This document shows positions 35,167-41,572 of a DNA stretch of 64,000 bases, in pieces. The notes under the pieces were generated by a model. That model was not told the DNA's origin. It searched no databases and saw nothing but the letters and a program-made list of their open reading frames with translations. The translations under genes were made by a program, and so were the position numbers. Origin of the DNA: Bosea sp. NBC_00550 (GTDB lineage Bacteria; Pseudomonadota; Alphaproteobacteria; Rhizobiales; Beijerinckiaceae); contig NZ_CP102772.1 of NCBI RefSeq assembly GCF_026020075.1, positions 3,322,501 through 3,386,500 on the forward strand, in the 5' to 3' direction. Position 1 is the stretch's first letter. Every line of letters begins with the position of its first letter.

Positions 35167-36077
35167 GCTCTTTCTGCCCGAACGAAGTCAGACAGTGCTC
35201 GAAAGCGACCCTGCTCACACGCCACATTGAATTCATCACGGAAACGCCGGAGCGATCGGCCGCGAGGATCGTCCCAGTGGGACCGGATCAATTCGAGCAT
35301 CGTCTCATCATCGTAGCGGACACGCTCGACCTTTGTCGGTAGCCGCCAGCCATCGAGCGAGGTCGACACCGCAGCAGCATGCTCGGATGCGGAGCGACCA
35401 TCTTGAGCAACTGTCACCGTTTTCGCGAAATGGTGGACTGCCCTGCTGGCAAAGTCGCTCAACGTTCCCTGGATCTCGCTGTCCGGGCCGTCGAGGCGAT
35501 CATCGTAGGGCATGATCAGCGGCCGTATTCCTTCCGGTACACGCTCAGCCGGCGCGCGTGTGAAGAGCCTAAGGCGCTCGAGTGTTGCCTGTGGAAGCGC
35601 CAGCAGGTCTTCGGAGATCATGTTGATATAAGCGTCGGAGAGCGCCGCCAGGATCAGCCCGCCCTTGCTCTCGGCCACTGACCGCAGCGTGAGAGAAAAT
35701 GGTGAGGCATTGGCAAGCGCTGCCCACCACCCAGGTGCGGTAAAGCCATCGCTCACTCGCCCGGCGACCCCGTCAGGAGCGTTGTGCAATATGGTACAGG
35801 CATAGGGCGGAACGCAGGTCGACGCATCAATCAAGCCCAAGCCCGCCGACACAATCATCAGGCGTGCGTCGAGCAATGCTGCGGCCGCCATAGCTTCCTG
35901 GAACCCTCGGCCTCCATAAATCTCCGCAGCCGGAAACTGCACAGCGGTTTCCCGAAGCCGGTTGCCCCAGTCCGCCGCCACGCCAGCCAGGGGGGAGCGC
36001 GCAAGGGCGCCCATGTAGAACCGGCCAGGCACGGCCTTTCGCTTTCGGTTCGTACATGTAGTGATCACGAGCGTCAC
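35163..36077 (-). CDS. dpdC: YaaA/DUF6884-like protein, DpdC candidate
   Basis: About 304 aa, first gene of the operon. I chose GTG at 36077 because GGGGGAG lies 9 bases upstream; an ATG at 36113 adds 12 residues but has no ribosome site. The sequence has the YaaA/DUF6884 pattern: TTCTNRKRK at the start, then AEIYGGRGFQEAM, then IVSAGLGLIDAS and PPYACTI. The C-terminal third is helical (LIRSHWDDPRGRSLRRFRDEF). In Salmonella, DpdC turns inserted preQ0 into the amide form (ADG). I assign DpdC by position and by the base-handling fold; it could instead be a separate accessory YaaA-like protein. Confidence 0.65.
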   Translation of the reverse strand: MTLVITTCTNRKRKAVPGRFYMGALARSPLAGVAADWGNRLRETAVQFPAAEIYGGRGFQEAMAAAALLDARLMIVSAGLGLIDASTCVPPYACTILHNAPDGVAGRVSDGFTAPGWWAALANASPFSLTLRSVAESKGGLILAALSDAYINMISEDLLALPQATLERLRLFTRAPAERVPEGIRPLIMPYDDRLDGPDSEIQGTLSDFASRAVHHFAKTVTVAQDGRSASEHAAAVSTSLDGWRLPTKVERVRYDDETMLELIRSHWDDPRGRSLRRFRDEFNVACEQGRFRALSDFVRAERA

Positions 36078-36139
36078 GGACTGCGGCTCCCCCTGAGCGT
36101 CATTGAAGCGCATTTATTTGTAATCGACCACGATCAGAT

Positions 36140-36164
36140 TTGCCACATTTAATGGGCGTGGCAA
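36140..36164. promoter_or_regulatory. Dyad operator upstream of the dpd operon
   Basis: TTGCCAC (36140-36146) and GTGGCAA (36158-36164) form a perfect 7-bp inverted repeat with an 11-bp AT-containing spacer. On the minus strand the outer arm gives TTGCCA, a fair -35 box, 17 bp from AAATCT, a weak -10, so a repressor here would cover the promoter. No regulator gene lies next to the operon. This is the only dyad seen in the upstream gap. Confidence 0.45.
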
Positions 36165-36254
36165 TCCAAATTATTTCCCATAAATGCGCGCTTGCGATGC
36201 GCGGCGAAGCCGATAAAAGGATGATTCGTGCGAGCCGCAGTTTGCCGCCATATC

Positions 36255-36360
36255 AGCCGCTCGAGCGAGGAGATCCTCTCGGTGCTAAAGGAGCAAGTGG
36301 CGGAGATGAATACCGCTCACGCGTGTCGCAAGCACGGAGCCTCCGAGCACCCAATTCCGT
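36255..36360 (+). pseudogene. IS3-family transposase orfA remnant
   Basis: A short plus-strand segment (SRSSEEILSVLKEQVAEMNT, then HACRKHGASEHP) matches the helix-turn-helix start of IS3-type orfA. The frame is lost just after. No orfB and no inverted repeats were seen. The stretch 36361-36735 that follows shows no supported gene. Confidence 0.6.
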
Positions 36361-36735
36361 TTTCTCGAACTCGCCGCAGCCGACGGTCTAGACAAGGAGC
36401 CGGCCCGCCACGGTGAATACGTGTATCCTCGTGGACGGGGGATTGACGGCGAGCAATGGCGCCTCCACGCGCAGCGTGAGATGCTTGGCAGCCAACCCGG
36501 CCGAGCGCATTCGTCGATGGCCAATCCGATCGTCGCCGACAACTTCAAGCTTCCGGAGGCCCAGTCGCTGACTTTTGGCTGACGGGCCATTAAGAGAGGC
36601 GAAAGCTGACGTTTGCCAGGTCGCTATGGGCCAAAGTAGCCGTTCCGTGAACCCACCACGAATGGCCAAGATTGATGCTGTGGACGGCTCACCACCACGG
36701 CGGGAGCATGGCTCCTGCTGAAGAGGACGAGAGCA

Positions 36736-36946
36736 ATGGGTCAGGTGGTGACGATTGACCTTGATCTCGCGACGTCGGTGTTCAAGGTGCATAGAGTTGA
36801 CGTCGGGGGCGACATCGCTATCCGGAGTCAGATCAGGCATGCGCAACTCCTGCAGTTTTTTTTTTGCCAAGCAGCCTGCGTGTGTCGTGGGGATAGAAGC
36901 GTGCGCCTCGTCGCATCATTGGGCGCACGAGTTGATCGCGCTCGGG
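36736..36946 (+). pseudogene. IS110-family transposase remnant with a T10 frameshift
   Basis: Starts MGQVVTIDLDLATSVFKVHRVD, the RuvC-like start of IS110 transposases with the first catalytic Asp (DLDLA). After a run of ten T (36856-36865) the match continues in another frame: AKQPACVVGIEACASSHHWA, which includes the catalytic Glu. Homology fades near 36946, so about two thirds of the gene and the serine-containing C-terminal domain are missing. The stretch 36947-37154 has no supported gene. Confidence 0.7.
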
Positions 36947-37154
36947 GTCGTCACGATCGGGGTCAGTAGTTTCGGCCGACGCTCAAAGGCACGGCGCTTG
37001 GCGGGAGTGCCTGGTGATGGCGTGCTGATAGCGATCTTGCCCGAGTTGCGCAGAAAAGTGCCCACGCCAGTGCCCACAAGACACCAAAACGAAGGGCACT
37101 TGGCGCCACTCGCGTGAGCTAACCCTAAGATTATTTTTTTTTCAGGAAGTTCCG

Positions 37155-37196
37155 TGGTGGGTGATGTAGGGCTCGAACCTACGACCCGCTGTTAAG
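37155..37196 (-). pseudogene. tRNA-Lys-like 3' half (old attachment-site scar)
   Basis: On the minus strand this reads CTTAACAGC, then a GTCGTAGG-TTCGAGC-CCTAC T-arm, then ATCACCC plus A-CCA. That is the 3' half of a tRNA with a CTT (Lys) anticodon; one T of the anticodon stem is missing and the 5' half is not recognisable. It lies 170 bp inside the right island end. Such a fragment is the typical scar of an element that used a tRNA-Lys site. Confidence 0.55.
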
Positions 37197-37290
37197 CGTC
37201 AACTGCTGAGATCGCAGCCTCTGCCGCCATCTGTTGATCAGCTATCGCATCTCGGACCATCTAACCGAGCCGAGTTGGCACAATCGGAAT

Positions 37291-37330
37291 GCTTCCCATA
37301 TGCTTCCAAATCCGGCCTGTTGGGAAGCAG
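37291..37330. repeat. Candidate integrase arm-type sites (right end)
   Basis: GCTTCCCATATGCTTCC (37291-37307) has the same paired layout as the left-end repeats at 1511-1530. An inverted copy GGGAAGC follows at 37322-37328. They lie 35-75 bp inside the tRNA-Arg repeat, as expected for integrase arm sites. Confidence 0.4.
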
Positions 37331-37364
37331 GCGATAGGCCAACCCGATTTAAGTACTTGAAATA

Positions 37365-37415
37365 AATGGCGCGCCCGAAAGGATTCGAACCTCTGACCCT
37401 CAGATTCGTAGTCTG
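37365..37415. repeat. attR: 51-bp repeat within tRNA-Arg
   Basis: Identical to 1344-1394. It covers the 3' end of the intact tRNA-Arg gene from the CCA to the anticodon stem plus two bases beyond the CCA. This copy keeps the tRNA functional after integration. Confidence 0.9.
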
Positions 37416-37443
37416 ATGCTCTATCCAGCTGAGCTACGGGCGC
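37367..37443 (-). tRNA. tRNA-Arg (anticodon ACG), island attachment site
   Basis: A 77-nt tRNA on the minus strand with encoded CCA. Acceptor stem GCGCCCG/CGGGCGC, D-arm with AGCTCAGCTGGATAGAGC, anticodon arm CAGA-CTACGAA-TCTG with anticodon ACG, T-arm with GGTTCGAATCC. Discriminator is G. The 3' part is the integration site of the island. Confidence 0.95.
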
Positions 37444-37581
37444 GTCTCAGAGCGTCAAGACGCTAGAGCGTCTGGCCTGATGGACGCCGAGATAACGGCT
37501 TCATTTCGTCTTGGCAACCCCAAAATCATCGAGGGCCCGAATTCTCCGCGACTGTGGACAGGGATGCCGTCATGCGCCGTC

Positions 37582-37959
37582 TCAACGCGTTTGCGCCGCG
37601 ACGGCGGGCGCCTGTTGCCGGCTTCGCTTCGCGCGCTGTGCGCGGCCGCCCTTCGGCAGCTTCTCGGCGATTCCGTAAAGCCGCTCGCGCCGGTCGATCT
37701 CGCTCCAGATCTCATCCGGCTCGATCCCCATGGCGGTCCAGAGGACGATCAGGTTGTAGATGAGATCGGCGCTTTCGAGGATCGCCGCCTGTCGCTTGCC
37801 TTGCAACGCTTCAAGGCTGAGCTCGACCGCTTCCTCAGCCAGTTTCTTCGCCATCTTGGGCAGGCCGTCGGCAAAGAGTTTTGCGGTTCGCGAGCAAGCC
37901 GGGTCCCGGAATCGCGCTTCGAGGACGGCAGCGTGGAGTCTCTGCAGCGAATCGGCCAT
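37582..37959 (-). CDS. Phosphoribosyl-ATP pyrophosphohydrolase (HisE-like)
   Basis: About 125 aa from the ATG at 37959; the frame is open further upstream without homology. The MazG-like all-alpha pyrophosphatase fold is visible: KLAEEAVELSLEALQG (metal-binding Glu residues E-E-x-x-E) and AILESADLIYNLIVLWTAMG (Glu-x2-Asp), the two halves of the HisE active site. HisE removes pyrophosphate from phosphoribosyl-ATP in step 2 of histidine synthesis. The C-terminal tail is basic. No other his gene is beside it, so this may be a stand-alone or related MazG-type hydrolase. It lies right next to tRNA-Arg, in the undisturbed chromosome. Confidence 0.8.
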   Translation of the reverse strand: MADSLQRLHAAVLEARFRDPACSRTAKLFADGLPKMAKKLAEEAVELSLEALQGKRQAAILESADLIYNLIVLWTAMGIEPDEIWSEIDRRERLYGIAEKLPKGGRAQRAKRSRQQAPAVAAQTR

Positions 37960-38092
37960 CCGACGAGCATTGGATCGCTCGATGAGAGTTTGATGACAGC
38001 CGGCAGGAGGAGGGCAAACCGGTGGCCCCATTCGCGGCTCGATCCTGCTGCGAAGGGCGGCGTGCCGAGCCGCCCCCGCCATCGATGCTGCG

Positions 38093-38302
38093 TCAGCGGG
38101 TGGCGCGACGGGTCGTCCGGACGACGGTCGGGGCTGTCACCGCACCTGCCGCGCCGCCGACCACGGCACCGACCGGCCCGGCCACGACGGCTCCGGTGCC
38201 GGCGCCAACTGCTGCGCCGCCGATGCGCTGCTCCGTGGTATTGCCGCAGGCGCCGAGAGCGAGGCCTGCGGCAGCGATCAAAGCCAGTGTCGAAATGCGC
38301 AT
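38093..38302 (-). CDS. Small glycine-zipper lipoprotein
   Basis: A 69-aa protein with a lipoprotein signal: MRISTLALIAAAGLALGAC, where the lipobox LGAC gives Cys19. The mature part is a glycine-zipper (GGAAVGAGTGAVVAGPVGAVVG) and ends in a short basic tail. It probably sits in the outer membrane or periplasm. The role is unknown; similar proteins in rhizobia are common and often stress-induced. A longer frame over this region runs up to 39190 on the same strand, but that is a shadow of the genes on the other strand. Confidence 0.75.
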   Translation of the reverse strand: MRISTLALIAAAGLALGACGNTTEQRIGGAAVGAGTGAVVAGPVGAVVGGAAGAVTAPTVVRTTRRATR

Positions 38303-38402
38303 GATGGGGTCCCCCCGAGGAAAGCTCAGGGGAAACGCTGCCGCGGCTACTCTGTTCCCCGGACTTTCCCGCGCTCTTTTGCGCGTGCGAGTGCGAACGC
38401 AC

Positions 38403-38430
38403 TTGCGATCTGCGGAAAAATCCGTATACA
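38403..38430 (+). promoter_or_regulatory. Sigma-70-like promoter before rpmJ
   Basis: TTGCGA (38403-38408) and TATACA (38425-38430) are separated by 16 bp, a good match to the housekeeping consensus. It would give a leader of about 110 nt to rpmJ at 38546. Direction and neighbours fit. Confidence 0.4.
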
Positions 38431-38545
38431 GCCGCCATCGCATCAGTCGCACCATTGTCATGGGCGGTGAGGGCTTGGCCCCAAGTCGCAGACTGAAGGT
38501 TTTTGACCGGCGCGTCCGCAAGGGCGGGTCGATGGAGTTGAGACG

Positions 38546-38671
38546 ATGAAGATCCGCAATTCGCTGAAGTCGCTGCGCGCGCGCCATCGCGACAACCAGC
38601 TGGTGCGCCGCAAGGGCCGCGTCTACATCATCAACAAGGTCCAGAAGCGCTTCAAGGCGCGTCAGGGCTGA
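38546..38671 (+). CDS. rpmJ: 50S ribosomal protein L36
   Basis: A 41-aa ribosomal protein: [20 protein letters not shown] followed by [20 protein letters not shown]. This is the zinc-free form of L36 used by alphaproteobacteria; the four zinc ligands of the other type are absent. It binds 23S rRNA in the large subunit. It is too short for standard ORF lists. A sigma-70-like promoter lies upstream and a strong intrinsic terminator downstream, so it appears to be a single-gene unit. Confidence 0.95.
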   Translation: MKIRNSLKSLRARHRDNQLVRRKGRVYIINKVQKRFKARQG

Positions 38672-38719
38672 GCTTCTGCGCGGCTCTCGCCGCGCGAAAG
38701 CCTGACCGGGACTTTGCAG

Positions 38720-38751
38720 AGCGGGGCGCCGACCGGCGCGCCCCGCTTTTT
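38720..38751 (+). terminator. Intrinsic terminator of rpmJ
   Basis: AGCGGGGCGC (38720-38729) pairs with GCGCCCCGCT (38738-38747) around an 8-base loop and is followed by a T tract (38747-38751). It is a textbook rho-independent terminator, about 50 bp after the rpmJ stop. Confidence 0.85.
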
Positions 38752-38812
38752 GCGTTGCGCGCTCGCCCAGGCGTGATTTGACCTGCCTGAACACGTGGCT
38801 ACAGTCGACGGC

Positions 38813-39463
38813 ATGATGCGTTTCCATCTGGCGCCTGCTTTCGCTTTCGGATTGGCCGTGGCCGCCTCTCTCGGCACGGTCGCGGCTCCCGCTCAGGAGG
38901 CCGCGCCGCCGCGGCCCGGCACGGTCGCGCCTTCCGACAAAGCCGATAATCCCGTCACGCCCTCCGCCCCTCAACGCGGCCCGGCTGCGACGCTCGAGCG
39001 GCTGTTCGAGCGATTGCATGAGGCCAAGACGCAGGAAGAGGCCGAGGGGGTCGCGCGGCTGATCCAGCGGCGTTGGGCGCGATCCGGCTCCGATACCGCC
39101 GACCTGCTGATGACCCGCGCTCAGAAGGCCTTGCAGGAGAAGCAGACGGAAATCGCGATCGAGCTGCTGGATCGCGTCATCAGCCTGCAACCGGACTGGG
39201 CCGAGGCCTGGAACCAGCGTGCCAATGCGCTCTACCTCTCCGGCGATTCAATCCGCTCGATGATCGATATCGGCGAGACGCTGAAGCGCGAGCCGCGCCA
39301 TTACGGCGCGATGATGGGGCTCGGCATGATCCTGCGCCAACAGGGCGACGACAAGGGCGCCATGATCGCCTTCCGCAAGGCGCTGACGATCTATCCGGAA
39401 TTCGACGCCGTGAAGAAGGCGGTCGACGCGCTCAAGACCGAGGTCGATGGTCGCGACGCCTGA
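38813..39463 (+). CDS. TPR-repeat protein with signal peptide
   Basis: About 216 aa from the ATG at 38813 (a GTG six codons upstream is possible). The signal peptide (FAFGLAVAASLGTVAAPAQ) predicts export. The mature part begins with a proline-rich linker, then LERLFERLHEAKTQEEAEG and tetratricopeptide repeats (VISLQPDWAEAWNQRANALY, TLKREPRHYGAMMGLGMILR, ALTIYPEFDAVKKAVDALK). These form a superhelix for protein binding in the periplasm. Its position next to pyk and rpmJ is a common arrangement in Hyphomicrobiales. Function is unknown. Confidence 0.85.
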   Translation: MMRFHLAPAFAFGLAVAASLGTVAAPAQEAAPPRPGTVAPSDKADNPVTPSAPQRGPAATLERLFERLHEAKTQEEAEGVARLIQRRWARSGSDTADLLMTRAQKALQEKQTEIAIELLDRVISLQPDWAEAWNQRANALYLSGDSIRSMIDIGETLKREPRHYGAMMGLGMILRQQGDDKGAMIAFRKALTIYPEFDAVKKAVDALKTEVDGRDA

Positions 39464-39496
39464 GCGTCGCAACCAGCCGCGCCCTGCCCTCCCCGC

Positions 39497-40936
39497 TCAG
39501 GCCTTCGCCACATGCTCCTGGGCGATGAAGGCGATCCGCACCATATTGGTCGCGCCCGGCGTCCCGAACGGCACGCCGGCGACGACGATCACCCGGTCGC
39601 CGATCTTGGCGTAATGCTCGCGTACCGCGAATTTGCAGGCGCGGAAGGCCATGTCGTCGGCGTCGCTGGCGTCCTTGGTCACTATGGCGTGGACGCCCCA
39701 GACCAAAGTGAGCCGGCGCGCCGTGGCGCGGTTCGGCGTCAGCGCGATCACCGTCGAGTTCGGGCGCTCGCGCGCGATGCGGAAGGCGGTGGAGCCGGAC
39801 GAGGTCCAGGCGCAGATCGCCTTGAGGTTCAGCGTCTCGGCGATCTCGTGGGCGGCCTTGGCGATGGCGTCGGCACCGGTGGCCTCCGGCTCGTTGCGCT
39901 GCGAATCGAGGATCGAACGGTAGACCGCGTCGTTTTCGACCTCCTCGGCGATGCGGTTCATCATCGTCACCGCTTCGATAGGGTACTGGCCAGCGGCGCT
40001 CTCGGCCGAGAGCATCACCGCGTCGGCCCCTTCGAAGACGGCAGTGGCGACGTCGGAGACCTCGGCGCGGGTCGGCACCGGGCTGGTGATCATGCTCTCC
40101 AGCATCTGCGTCGCGACCACGACCGGCTTGCCCTTGAGCCGGGCCATGCGGGTCAGCCGCTTCTGCGTGCCGGGGACCTTCTCCAGCGGCATTTCGACCC
40201 CGAGATCGCCGCGCGCCACCATGATGGCGTCGGAGGCGTCGATGATCTCCTCCATCCGCACGACCGCCTGCGGCTTCTCGATCTTGGCGAGCGCCAGCGC
40301 CCGGCCGCGCACGATCTTGCGCAGCTCCGCCATATCCTCGGGGCGCTGCACGAAGGAGAGCGCGATCCAGTCGACCCCGACCTCGGCCGCGACCTCGGCA
40401 TCGGCGCGGTCCTTCTCGGTCATAGCCGAGACGGCGATGGTGGTGTCGGGCAGGCTGACGCCCTTGCGCGAGGACAGCCGCCCGCCGACCGTGACGCGCG
40501 TGACCGCCTCCTTGGGCGACGCCTTCTCGACGACGAGGCGCAGCTTGCCGTCGTCGAGGATCAGGGTGTGGCCGGGCTCCAGCGCGCTCAGGATCTCTGG
40601 ATGCGGCAGGTGGACGCGCTTGACGTCGCCCGGCGCCGGATCGGAATCCAGCGTGAAGCGGGCGCCGTTCTCCAGCATCACGCCGCCATCGCCGCCGAAC
40701 TGGCCGACGCGCAGCTTCGGGCCCTGGAGATCGGCGAGAATCCCGACCGGACGATGAAACTTGGCCTCCAGGCCGCGCAGCATCGCGATCTTTTCGGCCA
40801 GCGTCTCGCGCTGGGTATGGCTCATATTGATGCGGAAGACGTCGACGCCCGCCTCGAAAAGCTTGGCGCACATCTCCTCGCTCGAGGAAGCCGGCCCGAG
40901 GGTGGCGATGATCTTGATCCGGCGTTCGCGCTTCAT
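39497..40936 (-). CDS. pyk: Pyruvate kinase
   Basis: A 479-aa glycolytic enzyme making ATP and pyruvate from phosphoenolpyruvate and ADP. The ATG at 40936 precedes KIIATLGPASSS. Typical segments: FRINMSHT (phosphate-binding Arg), ILADLQGPKLRVG, IALSFVQRPEDM, ALAKIEKPQAV (catalytic Lys), DAIMVARGDLGVEMP, PVVVATQMLESM, AEVSDVATAVFEGADAVMLS. The C-terminal effector domain is complete (AICAWTSSGSTAFRIARERP). The monocistronic gene runs opposite to the TPR gene. This is core metabolism with no sign of transfer. Confidence 0.97.
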   Translation of the reverse strand: MKRERRIKIIATLGPASSSEEMCAKLFEAGVDVFRINMSHTQRETLAEKIAMLRGLEAKFHRPVGILADLQGPKLRVGQFGGDGGVMLENGARFTLDSDPAPGDVKRVHLPHPEILSALEPGHTLILDDGKLRLVVEKASPKEAVTRVTVGGRLSSRKGVSLPDTTIAVSAMTEKDRADAEVAAEVGVDWIALSFVQRPEDMAELRKIVRGRALALAKIEKPQAVVRMEEIIDASDAIMVARGDLGVEMPLEKVPGTQKRLTRMARLKGKPVVVATQMLESMITSPVPTRAEVSDVATAVFEGADAVMLSAESAAGQYPIEAVTMMNRIAEEVENDAVYRSILDSQRNEPEATGADAIAKAAHEIAETLNLKAICAWTSSGSTAFRIARERPNSTVIALTPNRATARRLTLVWGVHAIVTKDASDADDMAFRACKFAVREHYAKIGDRVIVVAGVPFGTPGATNMVRIAFIAQEHVAKA

Positions 40937-41122
40937 TGCTTTTCCCCTGCGGTCCGAGAGCCGGTGCGGCTTCGGTCCCATCCAGGCCCCTTCAATCGTT
41001 GCAGAGCTGCCATCGGCCAGCAATCCTGCTGCCCCGACGCGGCGTCCCCTGTTTCCCTTTGGGCAGGCCCGAATGGCCCGCCTTTTATCGTTCTCGTGCT
41101 CGCACCCGCCTCGCCGCGCCGC

Positions 41123-41572
41123 TCATGGTCGGGGCGACGCAGCTCCGCCCGTATCGGTGAGCTGGATCGTCCAGCTCTTCTGCTCTCCGGTGTCGACCTC
41201 GAAGAAGCCGGCGCGGTCATAGCCGCGTGCCAGACAGTCCTCGATGCCGCGAATCGTGAATTCCTTGTTGCGGACACACATGACGGATTTGCCGGTCCAC
41301 TCGCCGCCTTTGTCGTAGTCAACGGCGTGAACGTAATAGAAGCGCGCCGCCAGCGTGCCGCGCAGCAGGGTTTCGCAGCCGCGCGGGCTGATGTTCCACC
41401 AGCCTTCGGTGGTCCAGCCCTGCGCGTCGCGGTAGCCGATCGCGACGCCGATCCGGCTCGACGTGGTGTTGCACATGCGCAGATCGGCCTTCGCGGGCAC
41501 GGCGCCTGCGATGAAGGCTGTGGCGCAGCAGGCGGCCAGAAGGCCCGTTCGCTGATTGAAGGAGAATCTCAC
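41123..41572 (-). CDS. DUF1036 secreted protein
   Basis: A 149-aa protein with an N-terminal signal (LLAACCATAFIAGAVPAKA). The rest is DUF1036: LRMCNTTSSRIGVAIGYRD, WTTEGWWNISPRGCETLLRG, RFYYVHAVDYDKGGEWTGKS, CVRNKEFTIRGIEDCLARGY. Several conserved Cys could form disulfides in the periplasm. The function of the family is unknown. Its ATG overlaps the stop of the upstream glycerate kinase gene (ATGA), so the pair is co-transcribed. This gene pair next to pyk is often seen in rhizobia. Confidence 0.88.
   Translation of the reverse strand: MRFSFNQRTGLLAACCATAFIAGAVPAKADLRMCNTTSSRIGVAIGYRDAQGWTTEGWWNISPRGCETLLRGTLAARFYYVHAVDYDKGGEWTGKSVMCVRNKEFTIRGIEDCLARGYDRAGFFEVDTGEQKSWTIQLTDTGGAASPRP

Larger units (their letters stand above)
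1344..37415. mobile_element. tRNA-Arg-integrated genomic island carrying a Dpd DNA-modification system
   Basis: The island is bounded by identical 51-bp direct repeats at 1344-1394 and 37365-37415, about 36.0 kb apart. The right copy is the 3' part of an intact tRNA-Arg gene. An intact tyrosine integrase begins 169 bp inside the left repeat and points inward. Contents in order: integrase, unknown gene, AlpA-like regulator, DUF3631 protein, family A polymerase, serine recombinase, unknown 677-aa gene, IS630 debris, orphan DUF5681 gene, the dpd/que operon, and IS3 and IS110 debris. No relaxase, type IV secretion or phage structural genes were found, so self-transfer is unlikely. It may be a satellite or mobilisable island, possibly excisable. 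Confidence 0.85.

Noticed and set aside
36388..36870. 160-aa minus-strand open frame in the right-end gap
   Set aside because: It covers IS debris, overlaps the IS110 remnant on the other strand and shows no domain or ribosome site.
1344..37415. Integrative conjugative element
   Set aside because: No relaxase, coupling protein or type IV secretion gene was found, so at most it is mobilised by others.
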